A DNA stretch of 32,432 bases from a virus: the IMG/VR virus record IMGVR_UViG_3300031957_002911, positions 1 to 32,432 of that record, one strand, 5' to 3'. Shown one piece after another: positions 10,001 to 19,000 of this stretch. Both the position numbers and the translations under genes were made by a program. Under the pieces are notes generated by a model. The model did no database searches. It saw only the letters and a list, made by a program, of their open reading frames with translations, and was not told the DNA's origin. Within the stretch, counting starts at the first letter, position 1, and every line of letters starts with the position of its first letter.

Positions 10001-11476
10001 ACTAGCACCACTACTATTTCCTTTGAAATAAGTACCTTTAGAATATTGATATACTTCATTTAGGGTCAATTCAGTGTAAGTCTGAATATCAAATAGTCTT
10101 AATTCCCAATTAGTAGCATCACTTGAATATGAATTTCTAGGGGCAAATGAGTATATTCTGGCTTCACCAACTTTTTCACCAGTGCCAGCAGTAGTACTAT
10201 TTCTTCTTTGATCATAAAGATCAATTACATGAGTGGAATCCTTATCAAGCCCAATTACTGGTGTACCATGTACATTTTCCACCATTAAAACTGAACCAAG
10301 ATCAAATGCAACTAGAGAATTATCAACTCTCTTAGTTGTTCGTGGTTTTGGAATATCAACTACTCTTGACCCTGATATATCAATATCATATCCATTCACA
10401 TATGCCTTACCAGGACCCACTGTAAGGCACATTAAATCGTCTGTAGGTACATTTCCACTCCTAGTAGTCTGACTGCGCTCATAGATACCATCATTACCCT
10501 GCTCATCGTTTAGACACTCATCCATAGTGAGGTCCATAGGGACTACAGTGTAATCACCAGATTCCTCATATGTTCTCTGTGCAAAATAATCTCTAATTTG
10601 ATTATATTGAGTTTTTTGTTCTGCCTTATCAGTTTCACCGTCATTAAGTCTTAGAATTTCTACAAATTCTTTATCATCCTCATCAGTTACTAATTTTTTA
10701 GTAAGTTGTAATTGGAACTTGAATCTATCTGCTCCAGGAGCTGAGAAATTATTAAATCCAGCGGCATTATCAAATAATTTTGTATTCTCATTTGAGTTTA
10801 CAGTTGTCTCAATAATGTCTAGACCAACTCTATATGTTGGATTGTTGGTATATTGATCTAGTATAATAGTTTGTGCTAATACATTTACAAAGAATCCACG
10901 AACAAAGTAAATACCATCAGCTATGGAAATGGCTGATCCAATAGCAGTGGCATCCTTTGCAACAACCTGAGCAAATGCGGAACCCTGGAAAATAGTTGTA
11001 TTTCCATAAGTTACATCATCTTCTGCAAGAAGGAGTTCACTTTCAGTAAATGTTGAAAATTCACCATCTTCACTAGAGTTTAAATACTTGACATATATTG
11101 TAAGTTGATCATCATCTGAATCATCTGCAAGTAGTACATTTACAACAGATGCAGTTACTCTTGAAGTTTGTCCTAAAATTTCCGTACCAATAAAATTTTG
11201 GGCATATGCTTCAACGGAAACACCAAGATACTCTGGATTAATCTTTACGGAATAATATTCACTATCATATGTAATTCCACCAGGAATTACAACAGAACCA
11301 TCCTTGAAGAAATGATCTCCAAATTTTTCAATTTGATTTTGAAGAATAGACTGAGCATTATTTAACTCTCGGGCTTGAACTGGAAACCCTGGCTTAAACA
11401 GAACCTTATAGAAATTGTCGTTTTCGTTAAAATCGTCAAAATATGGGGTCGTGTTTAGATTTGTCTTTTGTGCCAT
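4046..11476 (-). CDS. Large virion structural protein, 2476 aa, DUF4815-like N-terminus
   Basis: The N-terminus (FYKVLFKPGFPVQARELNN at 22-40, then LQNQIEKFG and FFKDG to 60, followed by GGITYDSEYY) resembles DUF4815 phage tail proteins. A GKAYVNGYDI strand follows. Later parts: a short coiled coil (IGALQDRIENLEDTVSLS), a Lys/Thr/Ser-rich basic block (~1310-1400), a Thr-rich stretch, an alternating V/R/E tract (1632-1668), a DPLAQSFTTDKKGAFISSVD domain from 1669 (a strand-rich region seen in phage baseplate or fibre proteins), one GxGY repeat near 1950, a DEVMYYN...ATRGAEGTT..RHAAGDEV module near 2105-2145, and a C-terminal domain ending NDLRTIALA. It lies between gp8 and the neck genes, where T4 has gp9-gp12 and wac, so it probably builds the outer baseplate or a fibre base. 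No receptor-binding tip is recognised. Its start is 3 bases after the gp8 stop. Confidence 0.9.
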   Translation of the reverse strand: MAQKTNLNTTPYFDDFNENDNFYKVLFKPGFPVQARELNNAQSILQNQIEKFGDHFFKDGSVVIPGGITYDSEYYSVKINPEYLGVSVEAYAQNFIGTEILGQTSRVTASVVNVLLADDSDDDQLTIYVKYLNSSEDGEFSTFTESELLLAEDDVTYGNTTIFQGSAFAQVVAKDATAIGSAISIADGIYFVRGFFVNVLAQTIILDQYTNNPTYRVGLDIIETTVNSNENTKLFDNAAGFNNFSAPGADRFKFQLQLTKKLVTDEDDKEFVEILRLNDGETDKAEQKTQYNQIRDYFAQRTYEESGDYTVVPMDLTMDECLNDEQGNDGIYERSQTTRSGNVPTDDLMCLTVGPGKAYVNGYDIDISGSRVVDIPKPRTTKRVDNSLVAFDLGSVLMVENVHGTPVIGLDKDSTHVIDLYDQRRNSTTAGTGEKVGEARIYSFAPRNSYSSDATNWELRLFDIQTYTELTLNEVYQYSKGTYFKGNSSGASGYAAEAWTSGDKVKLHQTSGTFAEGETISIDGTNEFPRTIKDMIVYDINSVKSVYQDASTLGLTADFVADTLQRGRVAPRFTRRDTVQITSGGTVTSPGNKFTGIATNSIIRYQNPEYDNVVFNRVSAVAADGDSMTIVAVPTVAGVVTGTLPSGTIETGFRIGQTRFEQGDNGGSLFLPLDQANIASVDISGSNLTIYDQILAQSTNAQGEMSINISNVGVTSSFFDAFDGERYVITYSDGSTERLRSEQFTLNSDGTEISFSGLKRSESNVTVLVTAKKRGLQSKLKQWSRSTKLTVDKSKLRSSGISTGTVNGMNHNAFYGLRVEDEEISLNYPDVAEILAVYESKTSEAPVLDALTFETGLALDTNSILGEYILGPDNNAVAQIVTRSSPTKVEIVYLNDDRFSVGETLTFQESKIEGTIQAIIEGRYVDITEQYILDDGQRPDFSDYSRLVRVENKVPTKQLLVIFNHYVIPDSDDGDAFTVLSYGADRFKNDIPDIFDPNNFNQFSFARASDTLDFRPRVAPFGTEAGKSPFDYDSRDFSVTGSSSPLIPKDSESSFLSYDFYLGRMDRILLTPEGEIEVVEGVPSEDPQVPSVVEDSMTLATLESPPYVYNVESTRLTLIDNKRFTMRDIGALQDRIENLEDTVSLSILENDTRSLEITDADGLSRFKTGFFADDFTNNDLFDSELTTMVVDPGIEQLSCEASQITLTPQLQYRTQDDVNTLDLSSNDPLLDTNCQKTGNVVSLRYEEIEYLKQAYATRVENVNPFSIIDYVGTILLQPAQDTWTETKVSNKKRIQRQFKTLNTKSQNVVEKFRVGKPKNGPSSMKTTTKKSTKVDTSVSTSITDVSTKIDSKTTKAKYMRERNVSFFADGLKPFTRYYGFYDGSRKVRLLPKLVEIKNVQGSFQVGEIVEIWNRKAQRYVRDGRFSNIAVDDPKTKKFKRARRTAVCRLARPNHKSGRITSPSDVYTFNPYNRGQDISRLTSYNSSSTFLNLDILGMSRKAQGKFFGNFWSNYVIIGRKSGAVATVSRKRLMTDGIGSLYGNIAFAGPKDVNARFKTGTKVFKLTNDSKDTVALPGQIKHSDAEAPFTSSGTITRTTLTTTIKKLVTTTKNAVTTVTKTNVFRMQRLPPPQIIVRREIVERTRVIEPRIIRETRVLRERVVVRPVPRRDPLAQSFTTDKKGAFISSVDIYMATKDRRAPLTVELRTIQLGLPTLQLVSQEAQVVLQPSQINISDDASVATRVTFSAPIPVEPETEYCIVLLAPTSIKYNAWIAKLGEKTVNTAELSGPESQQYTRQYGSGSLYKSQNGSIWTPCQFEDMKFRVNKCRFLVDNGTVTFHNPDIDRDGDQLPDMPEDPIKSLPRQLDVGITTVLTQGMKDVLQIGRKVGTGSLVTGVIGNVGGTIQSLKANLPGIGYSDGTYSNVNFFSLSGDGSGATGIVTIANGVLSSASIANTGTGYIAGESLGITTADVTKGTGAQISISAIDGVDTLYLTNVRGEHLVVDDPLVYYDDSGNAQTLNTGVTTAVRTSIVSDELHSGNVIEVLHPNHALKDTRNVVDIYNVDPTRIPSELNVDINATVTSIGVADTSPYGTFQGITTSAGYILVDNEVMYYNSIGNGTLGIATRGAEGTTAVRHAAGDEVYPYEFNDISLTQINKVHNIPSAVVFQANKTIDTYYIEIDRGNRRDGPNMLNFASEFIAGGDEVFASGNIQYDRLNCRLDIVTPKKTKIETRVRTISGTSAGGNEASFVDQGFLSTEPNATLLFGQPQMVCSKVNEEANVTGLPRNKSFTVEVDLQSTDSNYSPFIYLNNCSIDFDRSRVDNPISDYTTDSRVNSIQDDPHAAIYVSDRIDLKNPATSLKLFTAAYVDPTADIRALFRTFPVDSGNTNPSFVLFPGFDNLTDTDGDNFGDQVIDPSKNSGKPDQQVISVTVDEMREYQFSIDELPPFTAYQIKIVFSGTNECLAPRMNDLRTIALA

Positions 11477-11479
11477 TTT

Positions 11480-13042
11480 TTAGAATTCCAGAACTACCTT
11501 AATGTCTTCTTTTTGGCGAGAGTTTCTCGCAATTGTTGGTCTATTGTCTAGGTATATTATTTCACCTGTCCTCTTATTTATCTGTGGGTTTGCTATTCCA
11601 TCTGTGAAGTTAACTCCCAAGTTGACAACATTGTTTCCAAGGATTGTCGTGATTCCAGCAAAGGTAGTGTCAACTGATGCTGAGAATCCACCATCAGTTG
11701 TAATAGACTCTGCAGATGATTCAAAATTGACATATTTTGATTCGGAAGTAACACCAATATAATCGCGTTGTGTTCCAGTAGTTTTATTAAAGTAAAGTGT
11801 TCTATCTTGAATATATTTAATTACGTTTGTTTCTTCGTCAAAAGATGCAACGTATGCAACAGCTGTTGTAGTACCTACAATTTGCTTAATTGTATTACCA
11901 ACGACTAAACTGCCAGATGGATTTACAACTTTAATTTGACCTGTTGCACTAAAGTCATTAGAAGTGAAATTGGATGTGGATCCAAAAGATGTTGGATTTT
12001 TTACAATACCAACTTGTGCAAATTGAGTATCTGTTGGAAAGTTTTTAGTTGAATCATCAAAACGTCCATAAACTAAAACTTTTTCTGCACCAAGTTCTGT
12101 GTATATGTCAAATCCATGACCTTTAGATGGTGGAATAATTGGAATTAATTCAGCAAACTCAGTTAAACTACCACTTTGAATTGGTCCTAGATCAATAACA
12201 CCGTAACTATATCCACTACCACCAGCAGATATTTGAGCATTGATTATTCTTCCACTAGTATCAGTAGAAACAACAACTTTTCCTCCAGTTCCATCGCCAA
12301 GAATATCTAATTCAACATCAAGACCTAGACCATAACCAAATCCAGCATTCTTAATTGAAACTGTTTTTAACTGATTATTATTTACGCTAGAATCACCATT
12401 ATCACGAATAACTGAAACTTGTGGATCAATACTAGTTGACCAATTTGGTGGCAAAGTAATATATTCAGTTGAGTCAAATTTAATAATATCTGATGGAGAA
12501 ACTGTAAACAGATATTTCCAAAAATAACCATCACCACTACTACCAGCCTTAGTTGGTTCTAGATCTGTGAAATTTGGTTCATCTTGAGATGAATTTCCAG
12601 AAGGGTTTGAAGGTGTTGCTCCATTTTCAATACAAATATAAACTCTGAAATCAGAATTCATCACATAATATCTTGCATCATAAAGTCTGGTTGATCCAGT
12701 AACTGGTGATAGATTATTTAAACTATAGTCATGACGATATTGCTCGTAAACATTACCTTGTTCCCAATCAACTCTTTTAATAACTCTACGAATATTAGCA
12801 GGGGTAATTTTTCTACCAAACAGCATCGTATCATAAGCATGATTGCTGTAATTGAAATTATCAACTGGGCTAGGAGGACCAGAAGTGTTGGTATTCCAAT
12901 CAGATGTTCTACCATACCCAATAGCTAAAGTTGGGTTTGGTAGAGACGTAAAGATGAAATATGAATTATTAGAATTCTCAACGGAATCAATAAAATTATT
13001 GACATTTAAGATTCTAAACTGATCCGTTACAATAGCCGCCAT
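11480..13042 (-). CDS. 8: Baseplate wedge protein gp8, enlarged
   Basis: 520 residues against 334 in T4. gp8 is a wedge protein that sits as a dimer on gp7 and gp10 in the outer baseplate. T4 landmarks are present: the AIVTDQFRILNVNNF start, FGRKITPANIRRVIKRVDWEQG (T4 has VIPRRDWGDT), GDGYFWKYLFTVSP plus TEYITLPPNW at 170-201 (T4 GDGYVWEYLFEIPP, NEYIVVP) and the C-terminus TGEIIYLDNRPTIARNSRQK..IKVVLEF (T4 GEMIYMENRPPI...INILFTF). The extra ~190 residues lie between 210 and 490 and include two GxGY repeats and a glycine/serine module with TAVAYVASFD. The ATG follows AGGTAG by two bases, and a late promoter lies 27 bases upstream. Confidence 0.93.
   Translation of the reverse strand: MAAIVTDQFRILNVNNFIDSVENSNNSYFIFTSLPNPTLAIGYGRTSDWNTNTSGPPSPVDNFNYSNHAYDTMLFGRKITPANIRRVIKRVDWEQGNVYEQYRHDYSLNNLSPVTGSTRLYDARYYVMNSDFRVYICIENGATPSNPSGNSSQDEPNFTDLEPTKAGSSGDGYFWKYLFTVSPSDIIKFDSTEYITLPPNWSTSIDPQVSVIRDNGDSSVNNNQLKTVSIKNAGFGYGLGLDVELDILGDGTGGKVVVSTDTSGRIINAQISAGGSGYSYGVIDLGPIQSGSLTEFAELIPIIPPSKGHGFDIYTELGAEKVLVYGRFDDSTKNFPTDTQFAQVGIVKNPTSFGSTSNFTSNDFSATGQIKVVNPSGSLVVGNTIKQIVGTTTAVAYVASFDEETNVIKYIQDRTLYFNKTTGTQRDYIGVTSESKYVNFESSAESITTDGGFSASVDTTFAGITTILGNNVVNLGVNFTDGIANPQINKRTGEIIYLDNRPTIARNSRQKEDIKVVLEF
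12188..12373 (-). repeat. Two GxGY protein repeats inside gp8
   Basis: Residues ~224-245 (LKTVSIKNAGFGYGLGLDVEL) and ~264-285 (GRIINAQISAGGSGYSYGVID) of gp8, separated by a DGTGGKVVVSTD link. They have the same layout as the gp14 repeats: I..x.I.[NG].G.GY. T4 gp8 has no such region, so this is an insert between the conserved GDGY-WKYLF core and the conserved C-terminus. Confidence 0.75.
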
Positions 13043-13068
13043 TACTACCTGTTAAAAGGAATTTTTTT

Positions 13069-13076
13069 TATTTATA
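13069..13076 (-). promoter_or_regulatory. Late promoter TATAAATA before gp8
   Basis: Minus strand reads GTATAAATAAAAAAAATT: a perfect copy of the T4 late -10 motif TATAAATA, in the only real intergenic gap of the structural block (41 bases between the giant gene's stop and the gp8 ATG). T4 late promoters need no -35 box and use gp55, gp33 and the gp45 clamp; cyanophages of this group are reported to use a similar NATAAATA motif. Transcription should begin a few bases before the ribosome site AGGTAG. Confidence 0.8.
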
Positions 13077-13083
13077 CGTTGAG

Positions 13084-16000
13084 TTATAGGAAGATAATTT
13101 TACTTAGACTACCAGTGTTTCTAAGTCCCAATCCACGTCTTGATATTGAAGAGAAAGTTGTTAACCCAACATCAACAGTATTTCCGCTTACGGAAATTGA
13201 AATTGGAGTATCTCCTCTAGTAAATCCAGAGAGTTTACCCCAAGAGAATTCACCAATATTTGCACCAAAGGTTTGAGCAATTGCTATAACGTTTGTGTCA
13301 GATTTAATATTACAAGTAATAATACCTGTATTACCTTCAATGTTAAATGCGTTTACTGTATAGATGTTATCTAACAGATTTGTTCCGATTCCAACTATAT
13401 CAGAATCATCCACATTAACTGATGTAACTCCAGATCCAGTAACAGTACCCTTAACAAAAATTGGATAACCTTCTAGTAAAGTTGGCAGTAAAGATACAGG
13501 GCCAGAATCATTCAAATCAACTTGAAGTTTAAGTGCAAGAGGATGACCACCAGTTCCAGTTGTTGTACCGATTCCAGTAATAATGCCTGCGTAACCAAGA
13601 ATGATATCTGAATTGCTAATAGATTCAGTTTCAGAAGCAGGGAATTCTACAATTGCTTTTGGTGGATTAGTAGGATCATAACCTAATCCCTCATTAGTGA
13701 GTGTTACTGAAGTTAATATGCCACCTGATGCACTGCCAGTTGCAATTGCAGTAGTTCCAACTCCAATAATTCCATATTTTGAATTGTCAACTTTTGAAGG
13801 ATTTGCAATAGAAACTTCGACAGGTCCATCAGCATATCCAGAACCAGCACTTGCAATAGTTAATGATGTAATTGTTCCACCAACTGATACTGATGCTGTA
13901 ACTGCGGCCGCAACGGGATCGTTATATTTAACAATAAGACCATCTGCAACAACTAGACCAGTGTTTCCTTCATCTTGCTCATATCTAAAGAGATCTGCAC
14001 TCTCAAGGAATATTTCAGAGTCAGTTACACTAAAGTCTCTAATGACTTTACTGGTTGGCATGATTTGTGCTTCAAGTGTTTCTCTGATTTTTGGTTGATT
14101 TTGTTCAGAGATGATGATATCTTTCTTCTGTCTGGTAAAGGAGATTGGTCTGAAGATGTTTGCATCGATACCTTGTCCTCTATAGACATTTGTTTCAATG
14201 TCAGTAGAGTCCTTAATAGAGAAGATTGTTCTTTCATTCTGAGTAGTGGTTTCTGTTCCATCAAATTTCCTGAGTTGAACTTGATCTCCAGGTTTTACAG
14301 TCTCAAATACTGTAACAATGAAACTATCAACGCCTCTAGTTCCTCTATAGAAATAGATGGAAATTACATCAGATGGGCCTGGTGGTGAGGTGAAGTTGAA
14401 GTTGAAACTTGTACCACCTTCAAAGAAGTAATCCTTTTTGGGCACCTGAACAACACCGTTAACAAAGATCAAGAGAACAGAATCCAAGTCAATCTCAGCT
14501 GATCTTTGGTTTGTAGGATCTGTTTGGAAACTTAGAGGGATGCCATTCAAGTTAAGTGGGAATCTAGTTCTAGTTCCATCTTGAAGACTTCTGATTGAGT
14601 CAATATAATCAATTTCTCCAAAGTTCCATGCAGAGAAAGTGTCACTAAGAATTTCAAGAACTTCAAAAGTCAATTGTGAATATTCAGTTCCTACTCCTGC
14701 TGCAGTAACAAGTCCAACTGGAGTAAAGACATCACCTCGTTTGAAGGAGAATCCAGGACTGGATAATTCATAGTTAACAATTCCAAAGAGATCTGTTCCA
14801 ATTCCAGTAGTAGCAGCAGATCCAACTATACAGTCAACTTTTACACCCAATCCAGTTTCTACTGTAGCTCCAATGCCAGGTCTACTAACACCTTGAATTG
14901 GAAGATCGGAGTATGATGGTGTTTCGATTTGAATTGTTGGATTCGTGTATCCAGATCCCTCACCTTCAATATTGAAAGATAAGACACCACCATCGTTTAC
15001 AGTTGCTACTACTGTTGCAGCAGCGCCAGAATGACCTTCCTCTTCAACTACAACATCTACAGTATTGAAGTAACCAGAACCGAATGTCAAGTAATTGTAT
15101 ACTGCAACCTCAGCGTCTATACCACCTTTTCTTCTATTTGGAACAAATGTATGTGCAAATCCAACTTTAAAGACATCGACTATAAATTGGGTGGGTGATA
15201 TGATAGTTTCAATTTCATATGGCCCAACTGATTTGACACCAAATACAACACCATGATCATCGTAGATATGATCAATTGTAGAAACTCCTACATTAGTGAT
15301 AATTTTATTAGAAGCAGGAAGACCAAAGATTTGGAATTCAGATCCTTGAGTTCCATCTGGGAAAATTGAAGTTGTGATGCCAATTCTAACCTTACCAGTT
15401 CCAGAAACATAATCGTGAGCAATTGTAGAAATACCTACGTTTGTAACGATTGATGTTCCAGAACTTCCAGCATTAACGTTAAAGTAGAAACCTTGAGTTC
15501 CATCTGGGAAGATAGTTGTTGTCACGCCTGCATGAGGAGCTGCACATGAGAATTCAATATCGCGAAGCATTACCAGATCACCATCACTTAAACCATGATT
15601 ATCTGCTGTTAGGATTGTACTAACGCCAGTTGATGCGGTGTAATCAAAGTCGTAGATAGCAATCTCATTACCATATGCAAGACAAGTCATTGCAATTCCA
15701 GAGAGATTAATTATATCCCCAATGGCAAGACCGCTGTGATTTTTCTTAGTAGTAATAGTTGAGAAACCAGTTGTCTTGTCATATTCAAAGTTTTCGATTG
15801 CAAAAGGAATTCCTCTATTATCTGGGAATCTAGTAGTGGTAAATCCAGTATCAACATTACCACCACCAACGTAAGTATGTGCAAAACCGACAGGATTTAC
15901 ATTAGTGACGAATGTTGTTGGGCCAACAATTGAATTGACCAAATAACTATCAGCGTATGTTACGCGATTTAAATGTCCACTATGATCAACATATGTGTGA

Positions 16001-19000
16001 GCAATTGTTGATGGACCTACATTAACTGTCAGTGTTGTTGCTGAAGTTGCAGTAACTTCAAATTCATCAATTACAGTATCTGGGAAGATAGTTGTAGTGA
16101 CTCCAGAGTGCTCAGAATCACATGAGAATTCGAGATTTGCCAATCTGACAAAAGATCCAATTCCAATTCCATGAGTTCCCTTTGTAGTGATAGTACCAAC
16201 ACCGATAGACTCGGTGTAATCAAAACCACTAATACCCCACTGAGTACCAATATCACTTGGGAATCTGTCAGTAGTAACACCAATTTCTACTGCAGCCTCA
16301 CTTGTACCAGTTGGAATATGAGGGATAGTGGAAACGCCAACTTGTGTTTCAAATTGAGTTGTGCTATTTCTCTTAGTTACAACATTAAAGACTCTACCAT
16401 TTGTTCCATCTGGGAAGAATGTTGTAGTGACACCAGCATGTTCAGATGCACAAGCAAACTCAAATCTTTCAAGTTTGACTTGCATACCAGGATTCAATCC
16501 ATGAACAAGGTTAGTGGTAATCGTCATGATACCAACAACATTGTTATATTCAAATGTGGTAACACCAACTCTCTTATTGTAAGATCCCGCAGGGCAGATC
16601 ATCTGCAAACCATCAAACTGAACTCTCATATCCTTATTCAGGTTATGATTGCCAGATGTTGTTACAGTCATGATTCCAGATACATTATCATAATCAACAG
16701 TAGAAACGCCAACTAGACTGTCATAGCCACTAGTGCAATCAAACTGAATGTTTCTCATGTCTAAGAAATCATTATTAGTAAATCCATGAGGCCCAGCAGT
16801 AGTCACTGTTCCAATACCACTTGTTCCATCATAGATAAAATCAGTGATGGTTGTATAAGTTCCTACAGTATCAAGACCAACAATATTAGTAATAGTGCCA
16901 CCAGCACCGACCTCAGCAATGACCTTAGCTCCAACTAGAGGTGCTACTCCGATTCCACCAGAAGATGCAACAGAAACAATTACACCACCAACTGGCAGTT
17001 TGTTTTTAATAGCATCAAGTTCGCTAATATAATCATCACCAGTTATCAGTTTAGTTCCACTGAATACTACTTCTACATCATCTACGTTAGATACGATTGA
17101 ATATACATTCAGAGGGTTGTTATCAGTTGACTGACCCTGGTGAACACCATTAAGGAAGAGTAGTCCACTTCCACTAGAAGTATCGAGACCAACAGGATAA
17201 TCTCCACCATTAACACCTAGTGCAAACGTTCTACCAATACCAGTGAATTCAGTTGAAATATCATCATAAAGTTCATTCGTGGTGTAATCACTTCTTAGAT
17301 AAACACGCCCATTAAATTCAGATCTAGTAAATGATAGTCCTCTATCATCGGTAACAAAATCGCCACCAGAACCTTTAGGTGTATCAACAAAGTGAATATC
17401 ACTTTCTACAATGTTATATGCTCCTCTGTGAACAATTGCTGTTTGATTGCTTTCGTGAGCAACTTCTGTTGTTCCAACAAATCCTCTAGCAACATTTACA
17501 AGTTGGAAAGTGCCAATACCAGTAATTGGGCCAAGTCCTGTTGTACCAACTCCAACATTCAAAATGTTCATCATCTCATCACCAATTTTTAAAATGTAAT
17601 CGGGAACAAGAGTTGAGATGCCAGATAGTGCAAGGAATGTTCTACCAACAGCAACTGGTTCAATAGTCTCATGTGTGACTAGTGTTCTAGAAATAGGATC
17701 TTGAACAACACCATCGAGAACAATCAATGATTTTTCAAGTTTTTTGGTAGTGTCAATTAGATGACTGTTACCTTCACCAATACCTGTTGGTGAAATTCCA
17801 AGACCTTTTAGAGCAAAGTCTCTCTTGGTAGCAAGTTTAATGTTATTATTATCAATTCTAATTACAAATAGATTCTCTGGTAGAATATTTGTGGTAACTC
17901 CAGAAAAGTAAGACTGTCTGCTTGTAGTTGCCGTAGCCACAACAGACATTGTAATACCAATTCCAAGTCTTTCTGAATAATATGTGCTTCCAATACCAAC
18001 TGGAACATTATTTGCAACAGTGAGAGATCCTTCACCAATAGCAGTAACAGTTCCAAATCCAGTTTCTGTGACAAGTTCACGAATTGTATCACCAATCGCA
18101 ATAACTGAAGTGTTTGCAACTCCAGTGATAACTTTAGTTCCATCAGAATCTCCAAGGAAGAATCTGAATGTGCTTCCAATACTTACAATAGTTGCACCAG
18201 ATCCAACACCAGGTCCAAAGAACTCTTCACCAATAGATATACCTGAACTATTGCTTGCTGAAGAAACAACGTTTGATCCACTTCTAATATCACCGATTAA
18301 ACTTTCACCACCAGCGGTTGTAGATCCAATAGTAATTGATTCTGAATTAATTCCAATGATAGATGATCCAGGTGCATACTTGATATCCTGGCCATTATTC
18401 ATGAAATGACTTTCTAGGAAAATGTTTCCTGTTGTCTGATCAAATACTGAACTATTTGAAGGATTAAATCTTCTTGCAAAAATCGGATAACCTTCATATT
18501 CTAAAGTGAAACTAGTTCTGTCTTGTGGAGTGTATTTTGCCTGTATAACAAGCTCAATAGCAGTTCCAAATCCAAATTCCTCAATTTGGTTAATGTTTGT
18601 ATCTAGATCGCTATAAACAATCTCACTAAATTCTTCAATTCTGATTTCATCACCAATATATTTTGCATCAGGTAGGAAAATCAACTCACAGAAAACTCCA
18701 TTATATTGAGCACTAAATGATCCAAGACCAATTGGTGTGTTTATACCTAATTGTGGATACTCAAGAACATAGGTATCTTTTTGAGCAAACTCCTGAGCAA
18801 ATAGAACTTGACTTAATGATTCAGTATTTCCACTAGAAACTCTAATGATTGATTTTGAGAAACGATCAATAATTGATGTGATTCCAACAACTGTGATACC
18901 ATAACCAGCATTAGCAGTTTCTTGAATTACATTAGATTCTATTCTTGCTGTTCTTTCTGTACCATTTTGCTGTGCGGGAAGTTTAAAGTGTTCTGTTCTC

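Noticed and set aside
16171-16716. Plus-strand open frame of 181 codons
   Set aside because: Lies opposite the FPDGT repeat block. The protein is Ser/Asn/Cys-rich low-complexity, with no ribosome site and no plus-strand partner gene; it is an antisense shadow of the repeat.
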